Shown: in pieces, positions 14,082 to 22,033 of the stretch
Layout of the letters: each line of letters begins with the position of its first letter
Position numbering within the stretch: the first letter of the stretch is position 1
DNA from: TC-15 sp034437275
GTDB lineage: Bacteria > Chloroflexota > Anaerolineae > Aggregatilineales > Aggregatilineaceae
Length of the DNA stretch: 23,198 bases
Assembly: GCA_034437275.1 (NCBI GenBank)
Contig: DAOTUD010000080.1
Location: 1-23,198 of the forward strand
Direction of reading: 5' to 3'
The notes under the pieces: model-generated
What the model was told of the DNA's origin: nothing
The model's input: the letters and a program-made list of their open reading frames with translations, nothing else
Database searches by the model: none
Made by a program: the position numbers and the translations under genes

Positions 14082-15650
14082 TCACACCAACGCCTGTGCA
14101 TAGCGGATCAGCACGACCAGCAGCGCCGCACCAAACCCTGCCAGCAGGGCCGGTCGCCAGCGCCGGGCAAACGCGCTGACGTGCTCGTCCGTCACCGAAC
14201 GCGCCCGGTAGTACTTGAGCGCGAAGTAGAAAACGATCACCGGCAGGATGTGCACCAGCATCCGGTTGGCCGAATCGCCCCACCCCAGGCGGTAACCGCC
14301 CCGCACCAGCAGAAAATCAAACACCAGCACAAAGAACGCGGGAATCCCCAGCGCGAACAGGCGTTCGTGCGGAATCCGGGGCAGCGTCAGCGATACGAGC
14401 GCCAGCAGCAGCATCGTAAACCACGTCATGCCCCACCAATAGGATATCCATGTTTGGGGCCACCAGATCGCAAACAGCATGTTATCGATTGTATTGCGAA
14501 TCGCTTCGTGCAAATTACCGGGTTCGCTCACCAGGACCATCCCCAGCCCGGCCAGCAACCCCGCGCCCATCAGATACGGCACGTAGGGCAGCACCTGCCG
14601 GCGGACGCGCTCGTAGCGGGTCAGCACGATGCCCACGCTCGCGGCCACAAATATGCCACTCACCAGGATGATGCGACTCGGGCTTAACGTGCTGCCAGTG
14701 ACATCCTCGCCGCTGGGAATGTTCAGCAGCAAAAACACGTACCACAGCCCCCCGAACACGCTGTACGGCAGCACGATCAGCAGGCGCGTGCGGTACGAAA
14801 ACTGCCGGGCGGCAATCAGGATGCTCAAGAAAATCATCCCGAACAGCGCCGCTTCGATGCGGGCCAGCGTGAAGGCCGCCATAGCCAGCATACCTACGAT
14901 CAGCCAACTATGATTATCCTCCTGCAGCGCCAACCAGAAGCTCGCCACAGCCACAAACAGGTAGATGCCCGACAGAAAGTTGTTGTGGATATAAAACACC
15001 TGGAACAGCATAAAAAACACGCCCACCATCAGCGTGAACCCTGCCGCCCCGGCCCAGCCCCACGTGATCGACGGCTGCTGCTTGTGGGTGCACAGCGCGC
15101 GTTGGGTCAGGTAGATGAACACCAGGCAGAACGACGCGCCAAACACAGGCTGCACAGACCACAGGTAGTCATCCCCCAGGAATACGCTGGCGGATTGTAT
15201 CGCCGGGAGGAAAATGCCCCGGCTGGCGAATTCGGTGGACACCCAGTCCGTGATGCCGTCGAGCACGAGCACCCGCCCAAACAGGATTTGGTTGACGCTG
15301 TCCGGGGAAACCGACGCATAATTGTAGTGCGAGCTTGCCAAGGCCACCCCGCTGACCAGCGCCAGCATCCCGGCAATACCCAGCCCCTCACGCCGGCTGA
15401 GTCGCCATGTGTCCTGGCGGATGTGCAGCGCCGCCACGCCCGCCGCCATGATCCCCAGCCCGCTGATCGTCAAGGGCAGCGTCACCGCGCGCGCCACCAC
15501 AATGGACACTATCGCAGCCACTACCCACAACAACGTTCCCCACAAATAGCCGGAGATCACGATGAACCCGGCGGGGATCCGCTTCCGAAGCAGCAAGGCA
15601 AAAAGCACACCAAGCAGATAGAGCGCCGCCACAAACAAGGTCTGACTCAT
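14082..15650 (-). CDS. Polytopic membrane protein of unknown function
   Basis: The product has 522 residues. ATG 15650 is chosen because it shares its A with the TGA stop of the upstream gene (TGATG), a translational coupling signature, and it starts directly at a membrane helix (MSQTLFVAALYLLGVLFALL). About a dozen hydrophobic segments are visible. A larger loop follows the fourth (YNYASVSPDSVNQILFGRVL) with conserved-looking Asp, Asn and Arg. The architecture is like GT-C glycosyltransferases or other lipid-linked sugar enzymes, but no diagnostic DxD motif was found, so this is only a guess. It ends about 160 bp before atpA and is probably cotranscribed with the coupled gene upstream. Confidence 0.85.
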   Translation of the reverse strand: MSQTLFVAALYLLGVLFALLLRKRIPAGFIVISGYLWGTLLWVVAAIVSIVVARAVTLPLTISGLGIMAAGVAALHIRQDTWRLSRREGLGIAGMLALVSGVALASSHYNYASVSPDSVNQILFGRVLVLDGITDWVSTEFASRGIFLPAIQSASVFLGDDYLWSVQPVFGASFCLVFIYLTQRALCTHKQQPSITWGWAGAAGFTLMVGVFFMLFQVFYIHNNFLSGIYLFVAVASFWLALQEDNHSWLIVGMLAMAAFTLARIEAALFGMIFLSILIAARQFSYRTRLLIVLPYSVFGGLWYVFLLLNIPSGEDVTGSTLSPSRIILVSGIFVAASVGIVLTRYERVRRQVLPYVPYLMGAGLLAGLGMVLVSEPGNLHEAIRNTIDNMLFAIWWPQTWISYWWGMTWFTMLLLALVSLTLPRIPHERLFALGIPAFFVLVFDFLLVRGGYRLGWGDSANRMLVHILPVIVFYFALKYYRARSVTDEHVSAFARRWRPALLAGFGAALLVVLIRYAQALV

Positions 15651-16312
15651 CAGGAAACCACCCCCAGTGACACCAAGATATCGTACGGAACAATGATCAT
15701 TCGATCGTCGTCGTCCCACAACACCAACATGTCGCGGTGACCGGCACGCGGTGGGTCATCTGGCGGGGCGACGATCACGGTATCGCGCGGATGTTCCATG
15801 CTGACATGCGGATATTGCAGCAAGGCTGCGATATCATCCGCGCTGAGCACAATGCCGTGCTGTTCGATCTGAACGCTATCCAGCCGCGCCCATTCGCTCA
15901 ATCGCCAATCCAACAATTCGGATGCTTCCCATGCCTCGCGCGTGGTGAGCAGTGTCCACCCGTTGTAGTGCTGTTCCAGATAAATGTACGGCCTATATCG
16001 CTTAGCACTTGCCCGAGTATATGTATACAACGAATTATCCGGCAGATCCCGCAGTTCCCAGCCGATGCCGGCGGCCAGGTTGTAGCCGGCGGTGAGCAGC
16101 AGCACGATGGGAAACACGGCGGCAGCCCCGCGCACCACCTGCGTGCGGAACGTGATCAGGAAGACGACGACCAACACCAGAATCACGCTGAGCACGAAGC
16201 CGAATTCTAGATAGATCTCAAACCGGTACTGAAGATATCCGCCGCTGGTGGCCACGAGGCCCACCACAAACACCGCCAGGCCGATCACTATTGACTTGTA
16301 ATGATTGCGCAT
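15650..16312 (-). CDS. Membrane protein with three N-terminal helices and a C-terminal soluble domain, unknown function
   Basis: The product has 220 residues from ATG 16312. A stronger ribosome binding site (GGGAGGGG) lies about 20 bases upstream and would better fit a TTG start four codons earlier, so the exact start is uncertain. Helices lie at about residues 7-24, 36-54 and 61-80. They are followed by a soluble region of about 140 residues rich in Trp, Tyr and Asp (EASELLDWRLSEWARLDSV, then LVLWDDDDRMIIVPYDILV). I do not recognise the domain. The stop overlaps the start of the large polytopic protein by one base, so the two proteins are likely made together and may form a complex. Confidence 0.75.
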   Translation of the reverse strand: MRNHYKSIVIGLAVFVVGLVATSGGYLQYRFEIYLEFGFVLSVILVLVVVFLITFRTQVVRGAAAVFPIVLLLTAGYNLAAGIGWELRDLPDNSLYTYTRASAKRYRPYIYLEQHYNGWTLLTTREAWEASELLDWRLSEWARLDSVQIEQHGIVLSADDIAALLQYPHVSMEHPRDTVIVAPPDDPPRAGHRDMLVLWDDDDRMIIVPYDILVSLGVVS

Positions 16313-16425
16313 CGTTTCCAAAACGAAAATCCCCTCCCAGGCGATCCGAAGCTCGCCACACTTGCCCACACGAGCACACTAGCATGAAACAGACAGCCAC
16401 GCGACTGATCGGCAGCGCAGCCGGC

Positions 16426-17304
16426 TCAATCTTCCCCGTTGTCGCTGCCGTTCTCGTCGGGGTGCCGCCCCGCCAGGCGCGAGACCTTGCGCCCGCCGCC
16501 CAGGCCGACGCTGCGCTGGTACGCAGCCCACACCGCACGCGATATCACCGTGCGCAGGCTGCCCTTCTCCAGGTGGTAGACCGCCTCGGCAGACGTTCCG
16601 CCGGGGCTGGTGACCTGGTTACGCAGCGCGGCGAGATGCTGCTTCGAGGCCGCCGCATACTCGACCGAGCCACGCATCGTCTGCAGCACCAGCTTTTCGG
16701 CCACATGCCGCGAAAAACCCAGATGCACCCCGGCATCCACCATCGCCTCCATGAACAGAAACACATAGGCCGGACCGGTGCCGCTCAGCGCAGTCGCCAT
16801 GTCGAGATAGTCCTCATCATCGACGTAGACCTCCTCCCCGAAGGCCCGCAGCAGCGCCTGCGCCTGCTGGCGCTGCGCGTCCGGCACTTCCGCGGTCGCC
16901 GTCCACACGCTGATGCCCTGCCCCACCTGGGCCGGAGTGTTGGGCATCACACGCACCACAAACGCATTCGCCAGCCCATCGGCGATCATGCGGATCGGCG
17001 TGCCGGCGACGATGCTCACCACCAGCGAGCAGGTCCGCGCCCCGCCGCGCACCTCCGGCAGCACGCGCTCCAATACCTGCGGCTTGACCGCCAGCACCAG
17101 GATATCAGCCTGGGTGGCGGCTTCCAAATTGTTGGTAGTGTAGCGCACGCCGTATTCGGCGGCCAGCTCCTCCAGGCGTTCCTGGTGCGGATCGGCGGCG
17201 ATGATCTGGGCCGGGTCGATCAGCTTGCGCGTCACCAGGCCGTGCAGCATCGCCCCGCCCATGTTGCCACTTCCAATAAATGCCAGCGTCAGGTCTTCAA
17301 ACAC
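16426..17304 (-). CDS. proC: Pyrroline-5-carboxylate reductase
   Basis: The product has 292 residues. The start is GTG 17304 because GAAGGAGA precedes it at 8 bases and the Rossmann motif then follows at the normal distance (LTLAFIGSGNMGGAML, with G11, G13 and G16). The family signature NQVTSPGGTSAEAVYHLEKG is clear, as are ALSGTGPAYVFLFMEAM and VRVMPNTPA. The enzyme reduces pyrroline-5-carboxylate to proline with NAD(P)H, the last step of proline synthesis. A tail of about 20 residues (GRKVSRLAGRHPDENGSDNG and on) extends past the usual end and is polar. It stands alone; proA and proB are not nearby. Confidence 0.95.
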   Translation of the reverse strand: MFEDLTLAFIGSGNMGGAMLHGLVTRKLIDPAQIIAADPHQERLEELAAEYGVRYTTNNLEAATQADILVLAVKPQVLERVLPEVRGGARTCSLVVSIVAGTPIRMIADGLANAFVVRVMPNTPAQVGQGISVWTATAEVPDAQRQQAQALLRAFGEEVYVDDEDYLDMATALSGTGPAYVFLFMEAMVDAGVHLGFSRHVAEKLVLQTMRGSVEYAAASKQHLAALRNQVTSPGGTSAEAVYHLEKGSLRTVISRAVWAAYQRSVGLGGGRKVSRLAGRHPDENGSDNGED

Positions 17305-17353
17305 GATGAACTCTCCTTCTCCTGCCGTCAGGCAAGCGCCGCCCGACCGCCTG

Positions 17354-17382
17354 TTGCCACTAATAAGCCCCAATGTTATCGT
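17354..17382 (+). promoter_or_regulatory. Candidate promoter of the VanZ-like gene
   Basis: TTGCCA (17354-17359), a 17-bp spacer and TATCGT (17377-17382) stand about 60 bp before the VanZ-like start. The -10 is weak. Confidence 0.35.
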
Positions 17383-17441
17383 GGAAATAGTGCAAATCAA
17401 GCGGAAATCGCCCGCCAGCATAGTGGAAAAGAGCTAACGTG

Positions 17442-17918
17442 ATGTCTTGGGCTGCATTTAGGTGGCAGATTTGGCTGTGGGGGCCGGTGGTGGGCGTGTT
17501 GATCGTGATCACACTTGCCTCCGCCCAACCGAAACATGCGCCGCCCCCCGGCCCGGAGCCGGATGTGTACTTGTCGGGGCTGATGCCGGTCTTCGCCGAC
17601 ACATGGGACCTGGTGATCAAAAAGAGCGCCCACATGCTGGCGTACGGCCTGCTGGCGCTGTTGAATCTGCGTGCGCTGCATCACACGGGATACACGCCGC
17701 GCACGGCGGCCTATCTGGGCATTCTGCTGGCCGTCAGTTTTGGCCTGCTCGACGAGCTGCACCAGTCATTTGTGACCGGGCGCAACTCGTCCGTGCTGGA
17801 TGTCGGCTTTGATTACGTCGGGGCCACCCTGGCCGGGCTGACCGCACGCCGCCTGATGGAACGCCGGACCGGATGCGCTACGGCTTCAGGTAGTATGTCA
17901 TGTGCTGGAGATGCGTGA
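17442..17918 (+). CDS. VanZ-like membrane protein
   Basis: The product has 158 residues from ATG 17442; GTG 17439 is adjacent and equally possible. Three hydrophobic segments are clear: an N-terminal helix (WLWGPVVGVLIVITLASA), KKSAHMLAYGLLALL, and AAYLGILLAVSFGLL. The family core KSAHMLAYG and DELHQSFVTGRNSSVLDVGF are both present; VanZ-family proteins share K..HF.eYa and DE.hQ.fvpgR..s..D. VanZ itself gives low-level teicoplanin resistance by an unknown mechanism, and most homologues have no assigned role. The 3' end overlaps the rex gene on the other strand by 41 bp. The last residues (CATASGSMSCAGDA) look like read-through into rex rather than a functional part. Confidence 0.85.
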   Translation: MSWAAFRWQIWLWGPVVGVLIVITLASAQPKHAPPPGPEPDVYLSGLMPVFADTWDLVIKKSAHMLAYGLLALLNLRALHHTGYTPRTAAYLGILLAVSFGLLDELHQSFVTGRNSSVLDVGFDYVGATLAGLTARRLMERRTGCATASGSMSCAGDA

Positions 17919-18504
17919 CCGGGTCGATATACTGCACGCGCACCCCTTCCGGCACAGCCAGCGTGATCGGCGCATAGTTGAGGAGCGCCCGCACCCCGGC
18001 CTGCACCAGTTGGTTGGCGACCATCTGGGCACCTTCAGCGGGCACCGCGATCATCGCCACCTGGACGCCTTGCCGCTGGATTTCGGCAGGCATCATGTCC
18101 AGGGACTGGATCGTCAGATCGCCGATGCGATCCCCGATTTTGTCGGGATCGTGGTCAAACAGACACACTACCCGGAACCCACGCGGCACAAACCCCCGGT
18201 AATGAGCAATCGCGCGCCCCAGGTCGCCAATGCCCACCACGGCCATCGGCCATTGACGGTCGACCTGGAGAATATGGCGAATTTGCTCGTATAGATACGT
18301 GACGTTATACCCCGTCCCCTGCTTCCCAAACTCACCAAAATGTGATAGGTCCTTGCGTATCTGCGCCGAACTAATCCCCAAACGCTCGCCAAGATCGTGG
18401 GACGAGGTATACTCTTTGTCCGCCTGGATCATGCGGCTAAGCGCCCGTAGGTAGATTGGCAATCGCCCAATCACAATATCTGGAATGTTTGACTGGTTGC
18501 CCAC
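17878..18504 (-). CDS. rex: Redox-sensing transcriptional repressor Rex
   Basis: The product has 208 residues, the usual length. GTG 18504 is preceded by AAGGAGG at 9 bases. The N-terminal winged helix is typical (HDLGERLGISSAQIRKDLSH, then FGEFGKQGTGYNV). The Rossmann domain has GIGDLG (91-96) and an acidic cluster CLFDHDPDKIG after the second strand. Rex binds DNA when NAD+ is high and releases it when NADH accumulates, so it derepresses fermentative and respiratory genes under low oxygen. A Rex-like site directly upstream suggests autoregulation. The 3' end overlaps the convergent VanZ-like gene. Confidence 0.96.
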   Translation of the reverse strand: MGNQSNIPDIVIGRLPIYLRALSRMIQADKEYTSSHDLGERLGISSAQIRKDLSHFGEFGKQGTGYNVTYLYEQIRHILQVDRQWPMAVVGIGDLGRAIAHYRGFVPRGFRVVCLFDHDPDKIGDRIGDLTIQSLDMMPAEIQRQGVQVAMIAVPAEGAQMVANQLVQAGVRALLNYAPITLAVPEGVRVQYIDPVTHLQHMTYYLKP

Positions 18505-18538
18505 TGGCGGTTGCCTCCTTGCCTAATTGAAAACTTAC

Positions 18539-18556
18539 CTGTGAAGAATGTAACAA
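18539..18556. promoter_or_regulatory. Rex-like operator upstream of rex
   Basis: CTGTGAAGAATGTAACAA matches 11 of 14 defined positions of the Rex consensus TTGTGAANNNNTTCACAA. It lies between the divergent rex and amidase genes, 23 bp upstream of the rex ribosome binding site. Confidence 0.55.
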
Positions 18557-18692
18557 GTTTAGCATGGACACCGCGCCAACACAACAGCGGCGGATGATAG
18601 AATTTGCGGCGCAGCCGCCATCATCGCCCGGCCCAACCGATAGTATATTCTGGCGGCGTTTTCTGCTATCATCAGGAGGAGGAGAAAACGCC

Positions 18693-19511
18693 ATGCCAAC
18701 CTTCAAACCAATGACCCGGCGCGAACTGCTGGCCATGGCCGGCCTGAGCGCGATCGTCGGCGGGGTGAGCGTCGCCAGCGGCGCGGCAGGCGTGCTGGCG
18801 CTGCGGAAAAAACGCGCGCGACGCACAGCGTCCCACACGTCACCCAGCCCCACCCCGGCGGACGGCACCCCGCGCCCGCAGTGGGTCAAGCACATCGACC
18901 GCCCGCCCATCGTCGCGCGGGGCGACTGGGGCGCGCGCCCGGTCGATCATACGGCTGCCAACGAAAACGGCTTCTACAGCCTGCAAAACGTCGAGGGCTG
19001 GCGCGACTACAAAACCGATCTGCGCACCGTCTACAAGTCGGGTGTCGTGCACCACACCGCCTTTTACGAAACCGACGATCTCACCACCATGCGCGAGATC
19101 CAAAACCAGCACATGGACCTGCGCGAATGGGCCGACATCGGCTATCACTTCGGCGTGGGACGCACCGGCACCATCTACGAGGGGCGCAGCCTGCAGGCGC
19201 GCGGCACTCACACCGAGCACTACAACACTGGCAGCGTGGGGGTCGTCTTCTTCGGCAACTTCCAGGTCGAAGAGCCGACCTGGGAGCAGTTCGACGCGGG
19301 CCGCCGCCTGATCGACTGGCTGGCGCTGCGTTTGGAATTGACGCACCTGGCCGGGCACGGCGACTTCAATGCAGGCACCGACTGCCCCGGCAGGTACATG
19401 GTGATCCATCTGGCCGAACTGGCGCAGTCGGCAGGACTGATGCTGGGCACCGGCGGCTACGATCCCCCGTTGGAGCAGCGCATCACGCCCACGCCCACGC
19501 CCGCCCCGTAA
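18693..19511 (+). CDS. N-acetylmuramoyl-L-alanine amidase (Amidase_2/PGRP type), Tat-exported
   Basis: The product has 272 residues. ATG 18693 is chosen for the very strong site AGGAGGAGGAG before it and because it places a twin-arginine signal at the N terminus (TRRELLAMAG, R9-R10, then a hydrophobic stretch to about residue 37). A Thr/Pro linker precedes the amidase domain. Zinc ligands are the VVHHTA His (H120 or H121), H222 in AGHGDFN, and C231 in TDCPGR. DIGYHFGVGRTGTIYEGRS (149-167) is the classical PGRP/AmpD core. The enzyme would cut the amide bond between N-acetylmuramic acid and the stem peptide, outside the cell. The tail TPTPTPAP is low complexity. It diverges from rex. Confidence 0.92.
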   Translation: MPTFKPMTRRELLAMAGLSAIVGGVSVASGAAGVLALRKKRARRTASHTSPSPTPADGTPRPQWVKHIDRPPIVARGDWGARPVDHTAANENGFYSLQNVEGWRDYKTDLRTVYKSGVVHHTAFYETDDLTTMREIQNQHMDLREWADIGYHFGVGRTGTIYEGRSLQARGTHTEHYNTGSVGVVFFGNFQVEEPTWEQFDAGRRLIDWLALRLELTHLAGHGDFNAGTDCPGRYMVIHLAELAQSAGLMLGTGGYDPPLEQRITPTPTPAP

Positions 19512-19517
19512 CGCACA

Positions 19518-19543
19518 ACAGGACAGGCCGCGGCCCATCCTGT
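19518..19543. terminator. Hairpin between the amidase gene and the convergent surface-protein gene
   Basis: Outer arms ACAGGA (19518-19523) and TCCTGT (19538-19543) enclose a GGCC-GC-GGCC inner stem. A T-rich stretch (CTTCATTTTCGTT) follows on the plus strand. It probably terminates the amidase transcript. Confidence 0.6.
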
Positions 19544-19587
19544 CTTCATTTTCGTTAGTTGTAAGCGGTGTGCTGATATGGCGCGCC

Positions 19588-20289
19588 CTATTGGCCCCGC
19601 CGCCACACGATCCACGCGGTGACCGTCACCAGCGCGCAGGACACCAGCGCCACCACCATCACCGAGGGGCCGCGCTCGCCGGGCAGTTCCTGGGGTTCAT
19701 AGCCCGTCGCCGGCAAACTGGCCGGGACGAAAAGCTCCGCGCTGGCATGTTCAATACTGCCCCCCGCCGCCGTATGCAGCCACGCTTCATTCACCAGCCG
19801 GCCATCCGCCGGGGCATAGGTCAAGGTGGTGTGGACCTGCATCTGCACCAGTTCGCCCGGCTCCAGCGTCGGGATGCTGAAGCGCACCGTCTGGCCCTCC
19901 ACCGCGAACGTACCGCGCGCCACTTCGATGCTGTCGATGCGCTGCGCATCCTGCAATGTGTCCGTGATCACGATATCCGTGCCGGGGACGGTCCCCGCAT
20001 TCGTCACGCTGATCGTCCAGGTCAGGCGTTCGCCGGGCAAGCCCAACGCCCCCGGCGCCAGCGCCCCCACCTTGCGGATCACCGGGTCAAATTCCGCCCG
20101 TTGGGACATCGCGCCACTGGACGCCGGATCGGACGCCGCGCCGGGCATCACGCTGCACGTCCGGGGCACAACGCGGCTTAAACCATCCGAGGCACACGCC
20201 AGGGCATAGGCAGGGGACGTTGACGCAGCAAGCCACAGGACCAGCAGAAAAACTGCGACCACAGGATATAAAATTATCTGTACCTTCAT
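19588..20289 (-). CDS. Secreted DUF11-like protein with LPXTG cell-wall sorting signal
   Basis: The product has 233 residues. ATG 20289 has a GGGGG-type site and opens a signal peptide (MKVQIILYPVVAVFLLVLWL, cut near SPAYA-L). Residues about 68-188 match the conserved-repeat (DUF11) beta-sandwich seen in surface proteins: LPGERLTWTISVTNAGTVPG, then VITDTLQ and LEPGELVQM. The C terminus is a textbook sortase signal: LPATG (192-196), a short spacer, a hydrophobic helix (209-228) and a positive tail WRRGQ. It would be anchored to the cell wall by a sortase, which is not in the window. Its role is probably structural or adhesive. It points to a single-membrane or otherwise sortase-bearing envelope. 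Confidence 0.85.
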   Translation of the reverse strand: MKVQIILYPVVAVFLLVLWLAASTSPAYALACASDGLSRVVPRTCSVMPGAASDPASSGAMSQRAEFDPVIRKVGALAPGALGLPGERLTWTISVTNAGTVPGTDIVITDTLQDAQRIDSIEVARGTFAVEGQTVRFSIPTLEPGELVQMQVHTTLTYAPADGRLVNEAWLHTAAGGSIEHASAELFVPASLPATGYEPQELPGERGPSVMVVALVSCALVTVTAWIVWRRGQ

Positions 20290-20445
20290 GGGCCAGGTTC
20301 CCCCCTTCGCATGGATGACAGATCGCCCTCATTATACCCCTAAGTGGGCAAAACATCGAACTCGGCCCAAACATGACTTGCCACACTCGCCGCTGGTTGG
20401 TACCATCTTGGCAGCATCCATGTGGAGTGGCAAAGAAAACACAGC

Positions 20446-21006
20446 ATGACAGACTCCAGTTCATCGCCAGAAAAGATTTTTCGCACCGTCAACGACAGCG
20501 TGCTGCACGGGCTGGGCCAGTTGGCCAGTTATTTCGGCTTCACAAAAGTGATGGGTCAGTTATATGGCGCGCTGTTGCTCAGTCCAGAGCCACTCAGCCT
20601 CGACGATCTCATGGAGCAACTGAGCATCTCGAAGGCCAGCGTCAGTACGCACGTGCGCACACTGGAACGGATGGGCACCGTCCGCGAGGCGTGGGTCAAG
20701 GACGACCGGCGCAAATATTACCAGGCCGAGAGCGACTTCTGGCGCATTTTGTCCAACATCCTGAGCAGCCGCGAACTCCGCGACGTCAACCGTGCCATCA
20801 ACGTGCTGCGCGATGACAAGGAAAAGCTGGAAGCCGCCATGCCAGACATGGACAGCGACCAGCAGGCCCAGGCCCAGTTTTACATCGAACGGCTGGAACA
20901 ACTGACCAACTTTTTTCAACTGGCGCAATTGCTGATCACGTCGATCATCGCCCACGCGCAGCAAGACCCCGACATCGGCGACATCAAACGTATTGACTTC
21001 GAGTGA
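20446..21006 (+). CDS. GbsR/MarR-type winged-helix transcriptional regulator
   Basis: The product has 186 residues from ATG 20446; GTG 20422 would add eight residues and neither start has a strong ribosome binding site. The N-terminal half is the GbsR-like winged helix: GQLASYFGFTKVMGQLYGAL, then SPEPLSLDDLMEQLSISKAS with VSTHVRTLERMG as the recognition helix, then the wing WVKDDRRKYYQAESDF. The C-terminal helices (DKEKLEAAMPDMD, then QFYIERLEQLTNFFQLAQLL) form the dimer interface. In Bacillus, GbsR senses choline and controls glycine betaine genes; here the target is unknown. It is followed after about 80 bp by the prenyl synthase, which has its own promoter. Confidence 0.85.
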   Translation: MTDSSSSPEKIFRTVNDSVLHGLGQLASYFGFTKVMGQLYGALLLSPEPLSLDDLMEQLSISKASVSTHVRTLERMGTVREAWVKDDRRKYYQAESDFWRILSNILSSRELRDVNRAINVLRDDKEKLEAAMPDMDSDQQAQAQFYIERLEQLTNFFQLAQLLITSIIAHAQQDPDIGDIKRIDFE

Positions 21007-21012
21007 ATCGAA

Positions 21013-21042
21013 TTGACGCGACTGGGCCGGAATTGTTATAAT
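21013..21042 (+). promoter_or_regulatory. Promoter of the polyprenyl synthase gene
   Basis: TTGACG (21013-21018), an 18-bp spacer, and TGTTATAAT (21034-21042) with a perfect TATAAT and an extended -10 TG. This is a strong promoter on sequence. The transcript would start about 35 bp before ATG 21086 and probably includes the methyltransferase. Confidence 0.75.
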
Positions 21043-21085
21043 CTTTTGGAAAGTTCTAAAAGTTACAAAAATCGGTGGAGGCCGC

Positions 21086-22030
21086 ATGGCACTTGACAAG
21101 GCACTGAACGCAGTCGATGAACTGCTGTTGTCCACAACCGATAGCTCAATCGAACTCCTGCGCGAAACGAGCAAACACATCCTGGGTGCCGGCGGCAAAC
21201 GGCTCCGTCCGCGCCTGGTCCTGCTGGCCTATGACGCGATGGGTGGGGACGACATCGACTACGCGGTGCCGCTGGCCGCCGCCGTCGAGATCATCCACAC
21301 CGCGACCCTGGTCCACGACGACATCAACGATCACGGCACCCTGCGCCGAGGCCGCGAGACGGTCAACTCGCGTTGGGGCAGCACCTTCGCCCTGCTAACC
21401 GGCGACTTCATGTTCACCAAAACCTACCAGATCATGGCCCCCTACCCCAGCGAGCTGAATCACATCCTGGCCCAGGCCGCCATCGAACTGGTCGAGGGCG
21501 AAACGCTGCAAATCGAAGCCGCCAAACAGGGCCAGATTGACCGCGCCATGTATTTCGAGATCATCGCCAAGAAGACCGCCGCGCTGTTCGTCGCCGCGAT
21601 AGAGTTGGGCGCTGTCGCCGCCAACGCCTCCGCCGAGCACATCGCGGCGCTGCGCAGCTACGCCTTCAACCTGGGGCTGGCCTTCCAGATCATCGACGAC
21701 GTGCTCGACATGATCGCCGACCCGGAGCAGATCGGCAAAAATGCCGGGATCGACGTGGCGCAAGGGCGCGGGCTGGCCGTAGCCATCAAGGGCGGCAATT
21801 CCGGCAGGTCGCGGACGGTGGCGGTAGATGTCACCGGCGAAACACCGCCCGGCCCGTTCAAAGAGACGCTGCTCCAGGGCGAAGCCTTCGACGCCGCGAT
21901 CCAGAAGGGTCGCGACAAAGCGCACGAACTGGCGAACCTCGCTGCCGCCAGCCTGGAGCGCCTGCCACCTTCCCCCGCTGTGGACGAACTGCGGGCCATC
22001 GCACGGCTGGTGACCGAGCGCGACCACTAA
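21086..22030 (+). CDS. Long-chain polyprenyl diphosphate synthase
   Basis: The product has 314 residues. ATG 21086 has GGTGGAGG close upstream. The first Asp-rich motif is DDIND (D78, D79, D82) in LVHDDINDHGTLRRG, and the second is DDVLD (D204, D205, D208) in AFQIIDDVLD. GGKRLRPRLVLLAYDAMGG is the substrate-binding N-terminal motif. Residues 4 and 5 before the first Asp are small (T74, A73), which fits long products (C30 or more) rather than farnesyl or geranylgeranyl. Products would feed quinone side chains or lipid carriers. The region after the second Asp motif (about 225-260, GRGLAVAIKGGNSGRSRTVA) departs from the usual GKxTLPxIxAL sequence. Confidence 0.93.
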   Translation: MALDKALNAVDELLLSTTDSSIELLRETSKHILGAGGKRLRPRLVLLAYDAMGGDDIDYAVPLAAAVEIIHTATLVHDDINDHGTLRRGRETVNSRWGSTFALLTGDFMFTKTYQIMAPYPSELNHILAQAAIELVEGETLQIEAAKQGQIDRAMYFEIIAKKTAALFVAAIELGAVAANASAEHIAALRSYAFNLGLAFQIIDDVLDMIADPEQIGKNAGIDVAQGRGLAVAIKGGNSGRSRTVAVDVTGETPPGPFKETLLQGEAFDAAIQKGRDKAHELANLAAASLERLPPSPAVDELRAIARLVTERDH

Positions 22031-22033
22031 CGC

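Noticed and set aside
18643..18672. TATATT (18644-18649) and TGCTATCAT (18664-18672) as amidase promoters
   Set aside because: The first has no -35 at a proper distance and the second would start transcription inside the ribosome binding site; neither is convincing.
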